The position numbers were made by a program, and so were the translations under genes. A stretch of 64,000 nt of DNA, taken from Sphingobium sp. HWE2-09 (GTDB taxonomy: Bacteria > Pseudomonadota > Alphaproteobacteria > Sphingomonadales > Sphingomonadaceae). The notes beneath the pieces were generated by a model, which worked only from the letters and a program-made list of their open reading frames with translations, had not been told where the DNA came from and ran no database searches. Location of the stretch: the NCBI RefSeq assembly GCF_035989265.1, contig NZ_JAYKZX010000003.1, forward strand, positions 806,001-870,000, given 5' to 3'. Positions 50,733-59,886 of the stretch are shown piece after piece (the first letter of the stretch is position 1; each line of letters opens with the position of its first letter).

Positions 50733-52172
50733 TCAACCTTCACCGGGCAGGGGGATCAGCTTTCCGGGATTGAACAGCCCCTTGGGGTCGAACGCCGCCT
50801 TGATCGCGCGCAGCGCCCCGATCCGCGCTGGCCCCGCCAGCCGCCCCAACTCCGCGCGCTTCATCTGGCCGATGCCATGTTCGGCAGAAATCGAGCCGCC
50901 CGCGGCCACCACCGCATCATGGACGAAGGCGTTGATCGCTTGTCCCTGCGCCGCGATCCACGCCGGGCCGTCCGCCGTCCCCTTGGGCGCGCGCACATGG
51001 AAATGGACATTGCCATCGCCCAGATGCCCGAAGGAGGAGGCGGTGGTGCCCGCAAACGCCCGTTCCGCCGCATTCGCCGCCTCGATCATGAAGGCCGGCA
51101 TCTTCGCCACCGGCACGCTGATATCATATTGCAGCGCCGGACCCTGCGCCTTTTCCGATTCCGACAGCGATTCGCGGATGCGCCAGAAGGCGTGCGCCTG
51201 CGCCTCGTTGGCGGCGATGGCGGCATCGATCGCGATCCCCTGTTCGAATGCCTGGGCCAGCGCGGCTTCCAGCCGTTCGGCCGGTCCCGGTTCGCTGACG
51301 TCGGCATGATCGACTTCGATCAGCACATGCCAGGGCGTGCGCGTTTCGATCGGCGATCGGGTGCCGGGAATATGCCCCAGCACGAATCCCAATGTCTCGT
51401 CGGCGATCACCTCGAACCCCTCGACGCTGTCGCCCAGCATCGTCTCGGCCAAGCGCAGCAATGCCAGCGCATCGGCGGGCGTCGCCACCCCGACCCAGCC
51501 CACCGCCCGCGCGGCGATCGCCGGGACCAGTCGCAACGACGCCGCAGTGACGACGCCCAGCGTTCCTTCCGCCCCGATCAGCAACTGCTTGATGTCATAG
51601 CCGCGATTATCCTTCTTCAGCGCATCCAGCCCGTCGAAGATGCTGCCATCTGGCAACACCGCCTCGATCCCCTCGACCAGCGCGCGCATCGTGCCATGGC
51701 GCAACACCTGCGTGCCGCCCGCATTGGTCGACACCAGACCGCCGATCGTGGCGGAGCCTTTCGCGCCCAGGCTCAGCGGAAAGCGCCGCCCTTCCGCCTC
51801 TGCCGCGCCATGCAGCACGCTCAGGATCACGCCCGCCTCGCACACCGCCAGATTGTCGCCGGGCGACAGGCTGCGAATCCGGTTCATCCGCCGCAGCGAC
51901 AGGATCAGCGCCGATCCGTCCGCTGGCGGCGTCGCCCCGCCCACCATCGACGTATTGCCCCCCTGCGGCACCAACGCGACGCCCAACTCCGCCGCCAGCG
52001 TCACCGCCGCCGCGACCTCCGCTGTGGAAGCGGGCGACAGGATCGCCACCGCCGCACCATGATAGCGCCCGCGCCAATCATGCACCCAGGGCGCGATATC
52101 GTCCGGGTCGGTGATGACGCCCTTCGGCCCGAGCAGCGCGACGAAGCGATCGATAATCTCTTGTTCAATCAT
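50733..52172 (-). CDS. FAD-binding oxidoreductase, GlcD/D-2-hydroxyacid dehydrogenase type
   Basis: A protein of 479 residues with an N-terminal FAD_binding_4 domain (VPQGGNTSMVGGATP for the pyrophosphate loop, LSLGAKGSATIGGLVSTNAGG) and a C-terminal FAD-oxidase domain ending SISAEHGIGQMKRAEL, whose histidine contacts the substrate. This is the layout of D-2-hydroxyglutarate dehydrogenase, glycolate oxidase GlcD and D-lactate dehydrogenase; DGNVHFHVRAPKG provides the metal or substrate ligands. Its cytoplasmic location and single-gene setting favour a D-2-hydroxyglutarate or D-lactate role, but the exact substrate is uncertain. It lies 131 nt upstream of sapC on the same strand. Confidence 0.87.
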   Translation of the reverse strand: MIEQEIIDRFVALLGPKGVITDPDDIAPWVHDWRGRYHGAAVAILSPASTAEVAAAVTLAAELGVALVPQGGNTSMVGGATPPADGSALILSLRRMNRIRSLSPGDNLAVCEAGVILSVLHGAAEAEGRRFPLSLGAKGSATIGGLVSTNAGGTQVLRHGTMRALVEGIEAVLPDGSIFDGLDALKKDNRGYDIKQLLIGAEGTLGVVTAASLRLVPAIAARAVGWVGVATPADALALLRLAETMLGDSVEGFEVIADETLGFVLGHIPGTRSPIETRTPWHVLIEVDHADVSEPGPAERLEAALAQAFEQGIAIDAAIAANEAQAHAFWRIRESLSESEKAQGPALQYDISVPVAKMPAFMIEAANAAERAFAGTTASSFGHLGDGNVHFHVRAPKGTADGPAWIAAQGQAINAFVHDAVVAAGGSISAEHGIGQMKRAELGRLAGPARIGALRAIKAAFDPKGLFNPGKLIPLPGEG

Positions 52173-52251
52173 GGGACATACCTATGCCCCGGAATTCATC
52201 GACGGTTCAACCATTGGTCGATAGCGTGCCTGTCCCATAAAGGGGTCCGTC

Positions 52252-52685
52252 TTGGTTCATTCCATTTTGCTGCTGCTTTCCGCATCCACCGGCGACCCGG
52301 TCCAATGGGCGCAATTGTCGATCCAGCAACGCGTGATCATCCGCGTGCCGATGGCGCGCAAGGGCCGCACGCCTGCCCGCATCGCGCCGGAAGCCCGCAG
52401 CGAATGGCAGGAGAAAAAGGGCCGCGCTGCGTCGCCTTGCGATCGATCCGCAGCGCCGCCATCGCCGTGCAAAATGGCGTCGACCTGATCCTGTCCGACA
52501 ATCATCGCTATCGCGCCCGGCTGGAAAAGGGGTGCGACTCGATCGGCTTCTATTCCGGCTTCTATGTCGAGCCGGACGATGACGGATCGCTGTGTTCGGG
52601 TCGGGACGAATTGCAGGCGCGCAGCGGCCTTAGCTGTGCAATCGACAGTTTCCGCCGTCTCATTCCTGCCGACGACGACGATTGA
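52252..52685 (+). pseudogene. Small conserved-looking protein, frameshifted at an A5-G3 run
   Basis: From TTG 52252 (AGGGG 7 nt upstream) the frame gives VHSILLLLSASTGDPVQWAQ... to WQEKKG. The likely continuation, PRCVALRSIRSAAIAVQNG...FRRLIPADDDD, is in the -1 frame and ends with TGA at 52683-52685. One added base in AAAAA (52414-52418) or GGG (52419-52421) restores 144 residues; the length of 434 nt is one short of a multiple of three. The N-terminus looks like a short signal peptide. The rest contains a CDSIGFYSGFYVEPDDDGSLC segment with paired cysteines. I recall similar small proteins in sphingomonads but no function. Confidence 0.6.
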
Positions 52686-52798
52686 CCAGCGCGGTTTGCG
52701 CGATTTTCTTGACAACAGACCGATATTTCCGCAATGCGCGGCCGATTTCCGTCTCGCATCCGCGCGGGCGGACAAGCCTCCTGTTCCCGGACCATTGA

Positions 52799-54259
52799 AT
52801 GACTTTTGCCGATCTCGGCCTTTCCGACGAATTGCTCAGGGCCGTAACCGAATCCGGTTATGACACGCCCACCCCCATTCAGGCGCAGGCGATCCCGTCC
52901 GTCCTGATGATGCGGGACATTATCGGCATCGCCCAGACGGGGACGGGCAAGACCGCCAGCTTCGTGCTGCCGATGATCGATATCCTGGCCCATGGCCGCA
53001 GCCGCGCGCGCATGCCGCGCAGCCTGATCCTGGAGCCGACCCGCGAACTTGCAGCGCAAGTGGCGGAGAATTTCGAGAAATACGGGAAGTATCACAAGCT
53101 ATCGATGGCGCTGCTAATCGGCGGCGTATCGATGGGCGATCAGCTTGCTGCGCTGGAAAAGGGCGTGGACGTCCTGATCGCAACGCCGGGCCGGCTGATG
53201 GACCTGTTCGGTCGTGGCAAGATCATGCTCAACGGCTGTTCGCTGCTGGTCATCGACGAAGCCGACCGGATGCTCGACATGGGCTTCATCCCGGATATCG
53301 AGGAAATCTGCACCAAGCTGCCCGCGCAGCGTCAGACGCTTCTCTTCTCTGCGACGATGCCGCCGGTGATCAAGAAGCTGGCCGACAAATTCCTGTCCAA
53401 CCCCAAATCGATCGAAGTTGCGCGCCCCGCCAGCGCTTCGATCAACATCACCCAGCGACTGGTGAAGGTCGACGCGCGCAAGAAGCGCGACGTGCTGTCG
53501 AAGATGCTGCGGGAAACCGACGTCACCAGCGCGGTGATCTTCTGCAACCGCAAGACGACCGTGCGCGACCTGAACAAGAGCCTGCAACGCGACGGCTTCA
53601 AGTCGGGCGAGATCCATGGCGATATCGACCAGGGGTCGCGCATCGCCGAACTGGAACGGTTCCGCGCCGGGACCGTCAACATCCTGGTCGCGTCCGACGT
53701 CGCGGCGCGCGGGCTGGATATCAAGGGCGTCAGCCACGTCTTCAACTATGACGCGCCCTGGCACCCGGACGATTATGTCCACCGTATCGGCCGCACCGGC
53801 CGCGCGGGCGCGTCCGGCGTCGCCTATACCTTCGTCACCGACGCCGACGCCGAAGCGATCGACAATATCCAGAAGCTGATCGGCACGAAGATCGAAGTGG
53901 TCGGTGCCGCCGATGTCGTCGCATCCGCCGACCCTGCACCCGCAGAAAAGCGCAGCGACAGCGCCCGGACCCGCCCGGCCCGCAAACCGCGCCAGGACAA
54001 GCCCAAGGCTGAGGCGCCGCGCGAAGAAGAAGCCCGCGAAGAAACGCCGCGTGACGACACGCCACGCCAGGATCGCGCACGGGACGCGCGTCCCCGTGAA
54101 GACGTTCAGCGCGAAGACCGGCCACGGACCGAACGCCCCGATCGCGCGTCCTCCGCACCGCCGCCGCCGCGCCGCCGCAACGACCAGGTCGATGATGGCC
54201 CGGACGATGGCTGGAACGGCCCGATGCCGGAATTTCTCAACTTCGGCTTCAACGCCTGA
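52799..54259 (+). CDS. DEAD-box RNA helicase (RhlE-like)
   Basis: A protein of 486 residues. All core helicase motifs are visible: Q-motif (FADLGLSDELLRAV...TPIQAQAIP), motif I AQTGTGKT, Ia PTRELAAQV, Ib ATPGRL, II DEAD in VIDEADRML, III SAT in LFSATMP, IV VIFCNRK, V ASDVAARGLDIKG and VI HRIGRTGRAG. After about residue 375 the chain becomes a charged low-complexity tail rich in Arg, Glu, Asp and Pro, usual for RhlE-type proteins and probably RNA-binding. It acts in ribosome assembly or RNA turnover. It is monocistronic. Confidence 0.93.
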   Translation: MTFADLGLSDELLRAVTESGYDTPTPIQAQAIPSVLMMRDIIGIAQTGTGKTASFVLPMIDILAHGRSRARMPRSLILEPTRELAAQVAENFEKYGKYHKLSMALLIGGVSMGDQLAALEKGVDVLIATPGRLMDLFGRGKIMLNGCSLLVIDEADRMLDMGFIPDIEEICTKLPAQRQTLLFSATMPPVIKKLADKFLSNPKSIEVARPASASINITQRLVKVDARKKRDVLSKMLRETDVTSAVIFCNRKTTVRDLNKSLQRDGFKSGEIHGDIDQGSRIAELERFRAGTVNILVASDVAARGLDIKGVSHVFNYDAPWHPDDYVHRIGRTGRAGASGVAYTFVTDADAEAIDNIQKLIGTKIEVVGAADVVASADPAPAEKRSDSARTRPARKPRQDKPKAEAPREEEAREETPRDDTPRQDRARDARPREDVQREDRPRTERPDRASSAPPPPRRRNDQVDDGPDDGWNGPMPEFLNFGFNA

Positions 54260-54473
54260 CGCGGCCTTGGGATGGGACGGACACCAAATGCTGTCCTATT
54301 CCATGCCGCCCTGTCATGATGCGCCCGTCGTCCGCCGCTCGAATGGCGGCTTTCCAATAGGATCGCCGCCGCGCAATGAAATGACAAAATCAGCGGGAAA
54401 TGTGCGAAGTTAAGCAGCGGACATCCTATTTCTGGCCCGGCCATTGTCGCGCAAGACCGTGTCTAATCCGCCC

Positions 54474-55169
54474 TTACAACAGCCCTTGCGCCCGCAAGCT
54501 GGTATGGCCGGTCGCCGCCATGATGATATGATCATGCACCGTGATCCCCAGCCTTTTGCCCGCCTCCGCAATCTGCCGGGTGATGTCGATATCCTGCCGG
54601 CTGGGCGATGGATCGCCGGACGGATGGTTGTGCACCAGGATCAGCGCCGCCGACCCCAGATCCATCGCCCGCTTGATCACTTCCCGCACATAGATCGCCG
54701 CCTGATCGATCGACCCGTCGCCCATATGATCGTCGCGGATTAGCATGTTGCGGCTGTTGAGGTGCAGCACCCGCACCCGCTCGATGTTCAGATGCGCCAT
54801 GTCGGCGCGCAGATAGTCGAGCAGCGCCTGCCAGCTTGCCAGCACCGGCCGCGCCGCCACCTCATTGCGCAGCATCCGCAGCGCGGTCGCCTGCACGATC
54901 TTGACGGCGGCGATACTGGTGTCGCCCATGCCGGGCACGCGCGCGATCGATGGCCAGTCGGCGCTCATCAATCCGCCGATCCCGCCAAATTCCCGTAGCA
55001 GTGCCTTGGCCAGCGGTTTGGTGTCGCGGCGCGGGATCGCCAGCGCCAGCAGATATTCGATCAGTTCATGATCATGCAGCGCGTCCCCGCCGCTATCCGC
55101 CAGTTTCTGGCGCAACCGCGCACGGTGGCCGACGCCGTCATGCGGGATTGGTGCATCCTGTTCCGCCAA
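54474..55169 (-). CDS. radC: RadC/JAB-domain protein
   Basis: A protein of 231 residues. The N-terminal UPF0758 helix-hairpin-helix segment (HDHELIEYLLALAIPRRDTKPLAKALL, GLMSADWPSIARVPGMGDT) is followed by the MPN/JAMM metalloprotease-like domain with HNHPSGDPSPSRQDID. This is the standard RadC layout. Despite the name, a DNA-repair role is unproven. It is convergent with the helicase gene across a 214-nt gap (54260-54473) in which nothing else is seen, and its start region is 134 nt from the YdbH start. Confidence 0.93.
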   Translation of the reverse strand: MAEQDAPIPHDGVGHRARLRQKLADSGGDALHDHELIEYLLALAIPRRDTKPLAKALLREFGGIGGLMSADWPSIARVPGMGDTSIAAVKIVQATALRMLRNEVAARPVLASWQALLDYLRADMAHLNIERVRVLHLNSRNMLIRDDHMGDGSIDQAAIYVREVIKRAMDLGSAALILVHNHPSGDPSPSRQDIDITRQIAEAGKRLGITVHDHIIMAATGHTSLRAQGLL

Positions 55170-55303
55170 TTATCGGTCCCCTGTATCGGCCCATTGACGC
55201 TATGCGTTGCGGAATCCTGGGGCAAGGATATTTAGGAGGGCGAAGACGTTATGCTCCCGTTACGGATCATCGATGTCGCAGCAAGCCGGGGTTGGCCATA
55301 AGC

Positions 55304-58300
55304 ATGGAAGAACAGGACGGCGAAGAGACGGTTCGCCGGGCATGGCTGCGCTGGCTGGGGGTGGGCACCGGATCACTGGCGCTGGTGCTGGCGGCGCTAT
55401 GGACGCAACGCGCCCCGATCGCGGAAAATTTCGTCAGCCGCGAACTCAACCGCCGCGGCGTGCAGGCCAATTATGATCTGGTGGATGTGGGCCTGCGCAC
55501 CCAGCGAATCGAAAATATCGTTCTGGGCAATCCCGCCCGGCCCGATCTGACCGCGCGTTGGGTGGAAGTCGATATCGCCTTCGTCGGCCTGACGCCGCAG
55601 GTCGCGGCGGTGCGGGCAGGGGGCGTACGCCTGCGCGGTGCCTATCGCGATGGCGTGCTGCGCCTGGGCGAATTGGACAAGTTTCGCGATTTTGACTCGA
55701 CGGCGCCCTTCAGCCTGCCCGACATGCTGCTATCGGTCGCCGACGCGCGCCTGACGCTGGATACCGATGCCGGTCGAGTCGGGATGCAGTTGGACGGCAA
55801 CGGCAATCTGCAATCGGGCTTCCGCGGTCGCCTAGCCGCCGCTATGCCGCGCGCCGCGGTGGCGGGATGCGGCCTGACGCAAGCGACCGCGCTGGTCGAT
55901 ATCGCCATGCGGCAGGGGCAGCCCCATCTGTCCGGGCCGGTCCGCGCCGACGCCATCGCCTGCCGGAACGCAGCGACCGCGATGGCGCAGCCGGTCGCGA
56001 CGATCGACCTCAATCTTAGCCAGGCGCTCGATCATTGGCGCGGGCATGTCGATCTGTCGGGGCAGGCATTCAAGAGCAACGGCCTGGTGCTGGCGTCCCC
56101 CGCCGGTCGCATCGATCTTGATGGCACGGCAGCACGGACCGGCGGCAAGCTGCGCCTCGGCGCGAAGGCCGCGACCGGCTTTGGCGCCCTGTTGCGCGAT
56201 GCCGGGTTGACCGGCGACTGGGTCGTCGGCGCCGAAGGCAGCAGCCTTAAAGGTCAGTTGACGGGGCAGGACTTGCACATGGCGGATCGCGATCCGTTGG
56301 CGGGTCTGCGATCCGCGACCGCCGCCACGCCGGTCGGCCCGCTCGCCACCCGCCTCGCTGATGCGGTACAACGCGCAGGCGCGGCCAACCAGATGCGAAC
56401 AGGTTTCGCCCTGGTGCAAAAACAGGGCGGCGGCAGCATCGTCATCACCGACGCCGCGCTGAACGCCCGCAGCGGCGCGCGCATCGGCCTGGCGCGCGGT
56501 GGACAGGCGACGCTGTCCTGGCCGGGCAAGCGCGGCGGTCTGGACTGGGCTTTGGACGGCGCGTTGTCGAGCGACGGCGGCGGCCTGCCGCGCGGCGCAC
56601 TACGCCTGGCGCGGCGACCGAGCGGCGGGTTCGGCGGCGAATTGTTCGTCGATCCCTATGTCGCGGGCGACGCGCGTCTGGCGCTGGACCGGGTGCGCTT
56701 CGCCGCCGACGCCAACGGCGCAACCCGATTCGCCACCACGCTGCGTCTTGATGGGCCGTTACCTGACGGCGATCTGCGCGGTTTGACCGTACCAGTCATA
56801 GGCCGCATGGCCGCCAATGGCGCGCTATCCATCAATCCAGCCTGCGTACCCCTGTCGTTCACGGCCGCTCGCTATGGTGCCTTCGCGCTGGGCCAGACCC
56901 GCCAGACGCTCTGCCCGGTCGGCGGTGGCGCGATGTTCGCCACCGGACCAGGCGGCGCCAGCGGCGGCGCGGAAATCCGCGATCTTGCCCTGGTCGGTCG
57001 CAATGGCGATAGCCCGATGCGCCTGACCGCCGCCAGCGCGCGCATGCTGTGGGGCAGCACCGGCTTCGCGCTCGCTAGTCCGGCGCTCACCATCGGCCCG
57101 CAGGACGCGCCGGTACGCCTGTCCGCCGCCACGCTGGACGGCGCGGTGACCAAGGACGGCTTTGCTGGCAAGCTGAGCGGCGCGGGCGGCCAGATCGGCA
57201 ATGTGCCGCTGATCATGGAGCAGGGCGCGGGCGACTGGCGTTTTGCCCAGGGTGCCCTGGCGCTGCGCGCCGCCGTTACCGTGCGCGATTCGCAGGCGCC
57301 CGCCCGTTTCGTCCCGCTGGCCGTCCCCGACTTCGCGCTCGCGCTGAAAGACGGCCGCATCACCGCCACCGGAACGCTCACCGCCACCCGCAACAGCACG
57401 AAGGTCGCCGGTGTCGATATCGTCCACAACCTGTCGAGCGGCAAGGGCCATGCCGACCTGTCGGTGCCGCGCCTGACCTTCGGGCCGGGCCTCCAGCCGG
57501 AGGATGTGACCCCGTTGACGCTGGGCGTCGTCGCTAACGTGACCGGCGACGTCACCGGGCAGGGGCGGATCGACTGGACCGGATCGGCCGTCACCTCGAC
57601 CGGCACCTTCCGCACCGATAACGCCAATCTCGCCGCCGCCTTCGGCCCGGTGCAGGGATTGTCGGGGGAAATCCACTTCACCGACCTCATCGGCCTGGTC
57701 ACCGCCCCGGGGCAGGAAGCGCGGATCAAGTCGGTCAATCCCGGCGTCGAAGCACGCGACGGCGTCATACGCTATCGTTTGGAAGCCGGGCAGAAGGTGC
57801 GAGTGGAGGGCGGCGGCTGGCCCTTCTCCGGCGGCGAACTCACGCTGCTGCCCACCACCATGGATTTCAGCGCCAATGTCGATCGCTACCTGACCTTCCG
57901 CGTCGTCGGCCTGGATGCAGGCGCATTCATCCAGGCGATGGAACTGGACAATATCTCCGCCACCGGCACGTTCGACGGCATCATGCCGTTGATCTTCAAT
58001 GCGCAGGGCGGTCGCGTGGCGGGCGGCGTGCTGGTCGCCCGGCAACAGGGCATGCCGCCGCTCATCATGCCCGAAGGCGTGCTGCCGACCATCCCCTGCG
58101 ATCCCACGCGCCAGTCCGGCGTGCTCTCCTATGTCGGGCCGGTGTCCAACGAGCAGCTTGGCGTCATGGGGAAAATGGCCTTCGACGCGCTCAAGAATCT
58201 CCAATATAAATGCCTCACCATATTGATGGACGGCGCGCTGGATGGAGAGATGGTGACGAACGTCGTGTTCAACGGCGTCAATCGCGGCAAGCTGGGCGAT

Positions 58301-58528
58301 GCGCCGGGCGGCATCGCCCGCAGCTTCATCGGCTTGCCCTTCATCTTCAACGTCCGGGTTTCCGCGCCCTTCCGCGGGCTGCTCGGCACGGCCCAATCCT
58401 TCATCGACCCGTCGCAGCTGATCCAGAACAGCATCGGCGACAAGGTGCAGCAGGAAATGAAGGTAAAGAACGGCCTTGCGGTTCAGCCTGCGGAAAGCGA
58501 CACTGTGCCAAACGGGGAACGCAAATGA
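55304..58528 (+). CDS. ydbH: YdbH-family intermembrane lipid transport protein (AsmA-like)
   Basis: A protein of 1074 residues. The start ATG 55304 opens MEEQDGEETVRRAWLRWLGV followed by one membrane anchor (TGSLALVLAALW). The remainder is a long series of beta-strand repeats typical of AsmA-like bridge proteins (YhdP, TamB, YdbH), ending in the conserved YdbH C-terminal domain (GVLPTIPCDPTRQSGVLSYV, IARSFIGLPFIFNVRVSAPF). YdbH is known to form part of a periplasm-spanning route for phospholipids to the outer membrane. It overlaps the YnbE gene by ATGA, and YnbE overlaps YdbL, the same trio known from E. coli. The open frame upstream to 54950 is not coding. Confidence 0.9.
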   Translation: MEEQDGEETVRRAWLRWLGVGTGSLALVLAALWTQRAPIAENFVSRELNRRGVQANYDLVDVGLRTQRIENIVLGNPARPDLTARWVEVDIAFVGLTPQVAAVRAGGVRLRGAYRDGVLRLGELDKFRDFDSTAPFSLPDMLLSVADARLTLDTDAGRVGMQLDGNGNLQSGFRGRLAAAMPRAAVAGCGLTQATALVDIAMRQGQPHLSGPVRADAIACRNAATAMAQPVATIDLNLSQALDHWRGHVDLSGQAFKSNGLVLASPAGRIDLDGTAARTGGKLRLGAKAATGFGALLRDAGLTGDWVVGAEGSSLKGQLTGQDLHMADRDPLAGLRSATAATPVGPLATRLADAVQRAGAANQMRTGFALVQKQGGGSIVITDAALNARSGARIGLARGGQATLSWPGKRGGLDWALDGALSSDGGGLPRGALRLARRPSGGFGGELFVDPYVAGDARLALDRVRFAADANGATRFATTLRLDGPLPDGDLRGLTVPVIGRMAANGALSINPACVPLSFTAARYGAFALGQTRQTLCPVGGGAMFATGPGGASGGAEIRDLALVGRNGDSPMRLTAASARMLWGSTGFALASPALTIGPQDAPVRLSAATLDGAVTKDGFAGKLSGAGGQIGNVPLIMEQGAGDWRFAQGALALRAAVTVRDSQAPARFVPLAVPDFALALKDGRITATGTLTATRNSTKVAGVDIVHNLSSGKGHADLSVPRLTFGPGLQPEDVTPLTLGVVANVTGDVTGQGRIDWTGSAVTSTGTFRTDNANLAAAFGPVQGLSGEIHFTDLIGLVTAPGQEARIKSVNPGVEARDGVIRYRLEAGQKVRVEGGGWPFSGGELTLLPTTMDFSANVDRYLTFRVVGLDAGAFIQAMELDNISATGTFDGIMPLIFNAQGGRVAGGVLVARQQGMPPLIMPEGVLPTIPCDPTRQSGVLSYVGPVSNEQLGVMGKMAFDALKNLQYKCLTILMDGALDGEMVTNVVFNGVNRGKLGDAPGGIARSFIGLPFIFNVRVSAPFRGLLGTAQSFIDPSQLIQNSIGDKVQQEMKVKNGLAVQPAESDTVPNGERK

Positions 58529-58713
58529 AGACACAGGCAATCATGATCGCGGCATTGGCCGCTTCCGCACTGGGGGGCTGCATTCAGGTGAAGGCGCCCG
58601 ACAAGCCGATTGAAATCAACCTGAACGTCAAGGTGCAGCAGGAGGTCGTGGTCAAGCTGCAACGCGACGCGCAGGATCTTATTCAGAATAACCCGGAGTT
58701 GTTCCCGCAATGA
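58525..58713 (+). CDS. ynbE: YnbE-family lipoprotein
   Basis: A lipoprotein of 62 residues. A short signal peptide ends in the lipobox LGGC (Cys19), followed by IQVKAPDKPIEINLNVKVQQE, the hallmark of YnbE. It overlaps YdbH upstream and YdbL downstream by 4 nt each. YnbE is known to interact with the C-terminal end of YdbH at the outer membrane, so it probably anchors or caps the lipid bridge. The small size is normal for the family. Confidence 0.92.
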   Translation: MKTQAIMIAALAASALGGCIQVKAPDKPIEINLNVKVQQEVVVKLQRDAQDLIQNNPELFPQ

Positions 58714-59111
58714 CACGCAAGATGCTCATGTTCGCCGCTGGCGCCGCAGTTGCGCTGGCAAGCGGCCTCATCATGACCGCGCCCGCCCGCGCCCAGTCCG
58801 GCGCAGTGGCCGCCGCCATCGCGGCCGGGACGGTCGGTGAACAGGCCGACGGCTATCTCGGCATCGCCGGGACGGTCGGCGCAGACGTCCGCTCCGAAGT
58901 CGAATCGATCAACATCAAGCGCCGCGCCGCCTATACCCAGCTGGCGGGTCAGCGCGGCGTGACCGTGCAGGACGTGGCTGCCGCTACCGGTTGCCAAACG
59001 CTCAGCAGCCGGGTGAGGCAGGGCCAGGCTTATCGCATCGGCACAGGCGCCTGGCAGACCAAGGGGGCAGGGGCGATTTCGTTGCCAGCCTATTGCGCGA
59101 CCGCTGGTTGA
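58710..59111 (+). CDS. ydbL: YdbL-family (DUF1318) periplasmic protein
   Basis: A protein of 133 residues with a signal peptide ending TAPARAQ (residues 23-29). The body, GTVGEQADGYLGIAGTVGAD and INIKRRAAYTQLAGQRGVTVQDVAAATGC, matches DUF1318/YdbL. It is slightly longer than the E. coli protein because of a Gly/Ala-rich C-terminal tail. It is the third gene of the overlapping ydbH-ynbE-ydbL unit; YdbL is thought to modulate the YdbH-YnbE complex. No terminator is evident in 59112-59226. Confidence 0.9.
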   Translation: MTRKMLMFAAGAAVALASGLIMTAPARAQSGAVAAAIAAGTVGEQADGYLGIAGTVGADVRSEVESINIKRRAAYTQLAGQRGVTVQDVAAATGCQTLSSRVRQGQAYRIGTGAWQTKGAGAISLPAYCATAG

Positions 59112-59226
59112 TCGCCGCTAGTTATGGGGTGAGCGGCAAGGGTCGGTAACATAAGCCCCTTTCCGGCACCCCATGCGGGACCATCCCGATCTATGTCCAT
59201 AAGATCGGCCGCCTATTCAAATCCGC

Positions 59227-59742
59227 TCAAGGCGTGATTGGTGGTGGCTGCAACGAATAATGCGCGTGCACCAGCCGCCAATCGCCTTTGCCAGATCGGA
59301 TATAGACCTGACTTTCGCGCCCACCGCGCGTGTGGAGTTCCTTGCCGCTCGTCATCACCCCATCAAAATCCCAGGTAAATTCTGCGACCGCAGTGTTGCC
59401 GAAAACCTGTATCGCGGGCGCGACGACCAAACGCAGATCGCGTTTTGTGAATTTGTCGCGAAAAAACGCATGGACCGCGCCGTTGATCGCGGGCCAGCCT
59501 TTATGGATACCCGTGGTGTTGATGAAGGTGATATCGCCGCTGTCGGCCCATATCATTTTGGCTGCATCGACATCGCCATCGTTGATCGAAGCGACATAGC
59601 GATCGATCTGTCGTGCAACCGCCGCCTGCGCCTTGGACATGGGCGCCGACGCATTGACCGCCGGTGCCTGCGCTATGGCCTGAGCGGGAAGCGCGGCGGC
59701 GAGGCAGGACACAGCCATCATCATCTTCAAACCAACAGTCAT
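59227..59742 (-). CDS. Exported NTF2-like (SnoaL/DUF4440) protein
   Basis: A protein of 171 residues with a signal peptide ending AQAIAQA (about residue 27). The remainder is an NTF2-like alpha+beta fold: ARQIDRYVASINDGDVDAAKMIW, a DITFINTTGIHKGWPAINGAV stretch typical of DUF4440/SnoaL-3 proteins, and a C-terminal WRLVHAHYSLQPP. No catalytic set can be named; related proteins bind small ligands or act as isomerases. It stands alone, convergent with YdbL. Confidence 0.78.
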   Translation of the reverse strand: MTVGLKMMMAVSCLAAALPAQAIAQAPAVNASAPMSKAQAAVARQIDRYVASINDGDVDAAKMIWADSGDITFINTTGIHKGWPAINGAVHAFFRDKFTKRDLRLVVAPAIQVFGNTAVAEFTWDFDGVMTSGKELHTRGGRESQVYIRSGKGDWRLVHAHYSLQPPPITP

Positions 59743-59886
59743 TACGGCACCCCATCCCTAGCGCAAAGCACGACGGCAAACCTTATGGCCCGCCTTCGAT
59801 GTGGAACCTAGGTGACGGAATTCTTGGACTGTCAGGTTTTTCTCTACAGATCGCCCATCCATCAAATGAGCCGCCGGAAACCATCG

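Noticed and set aside
52405..52430. Programmed -1 frameshift at GAAAAAG
   Set aside because: The run resembles the A-AAA-AAG slippery site but lacks the sixth A in phase; a missing base is simpler and matches the other homopolymer shifts in the window.
50661..52685. A 674-codon open frame antisense to the FAD oxidoreductase
   Set aside because: It is a high-GC shadow frame rich in Arg, His and Pro with no domain; only its last part (after about 52420) is accepted as the 3' half of the small frameshifted protein.
54950..55303. Upstream extension of the YdbH frame by 118 codons
   Set aside because: It runs antisense through radC, has no ribosome site, and the membrane anchor expected at the YdbH N-terminus begins right after ATG 55304.
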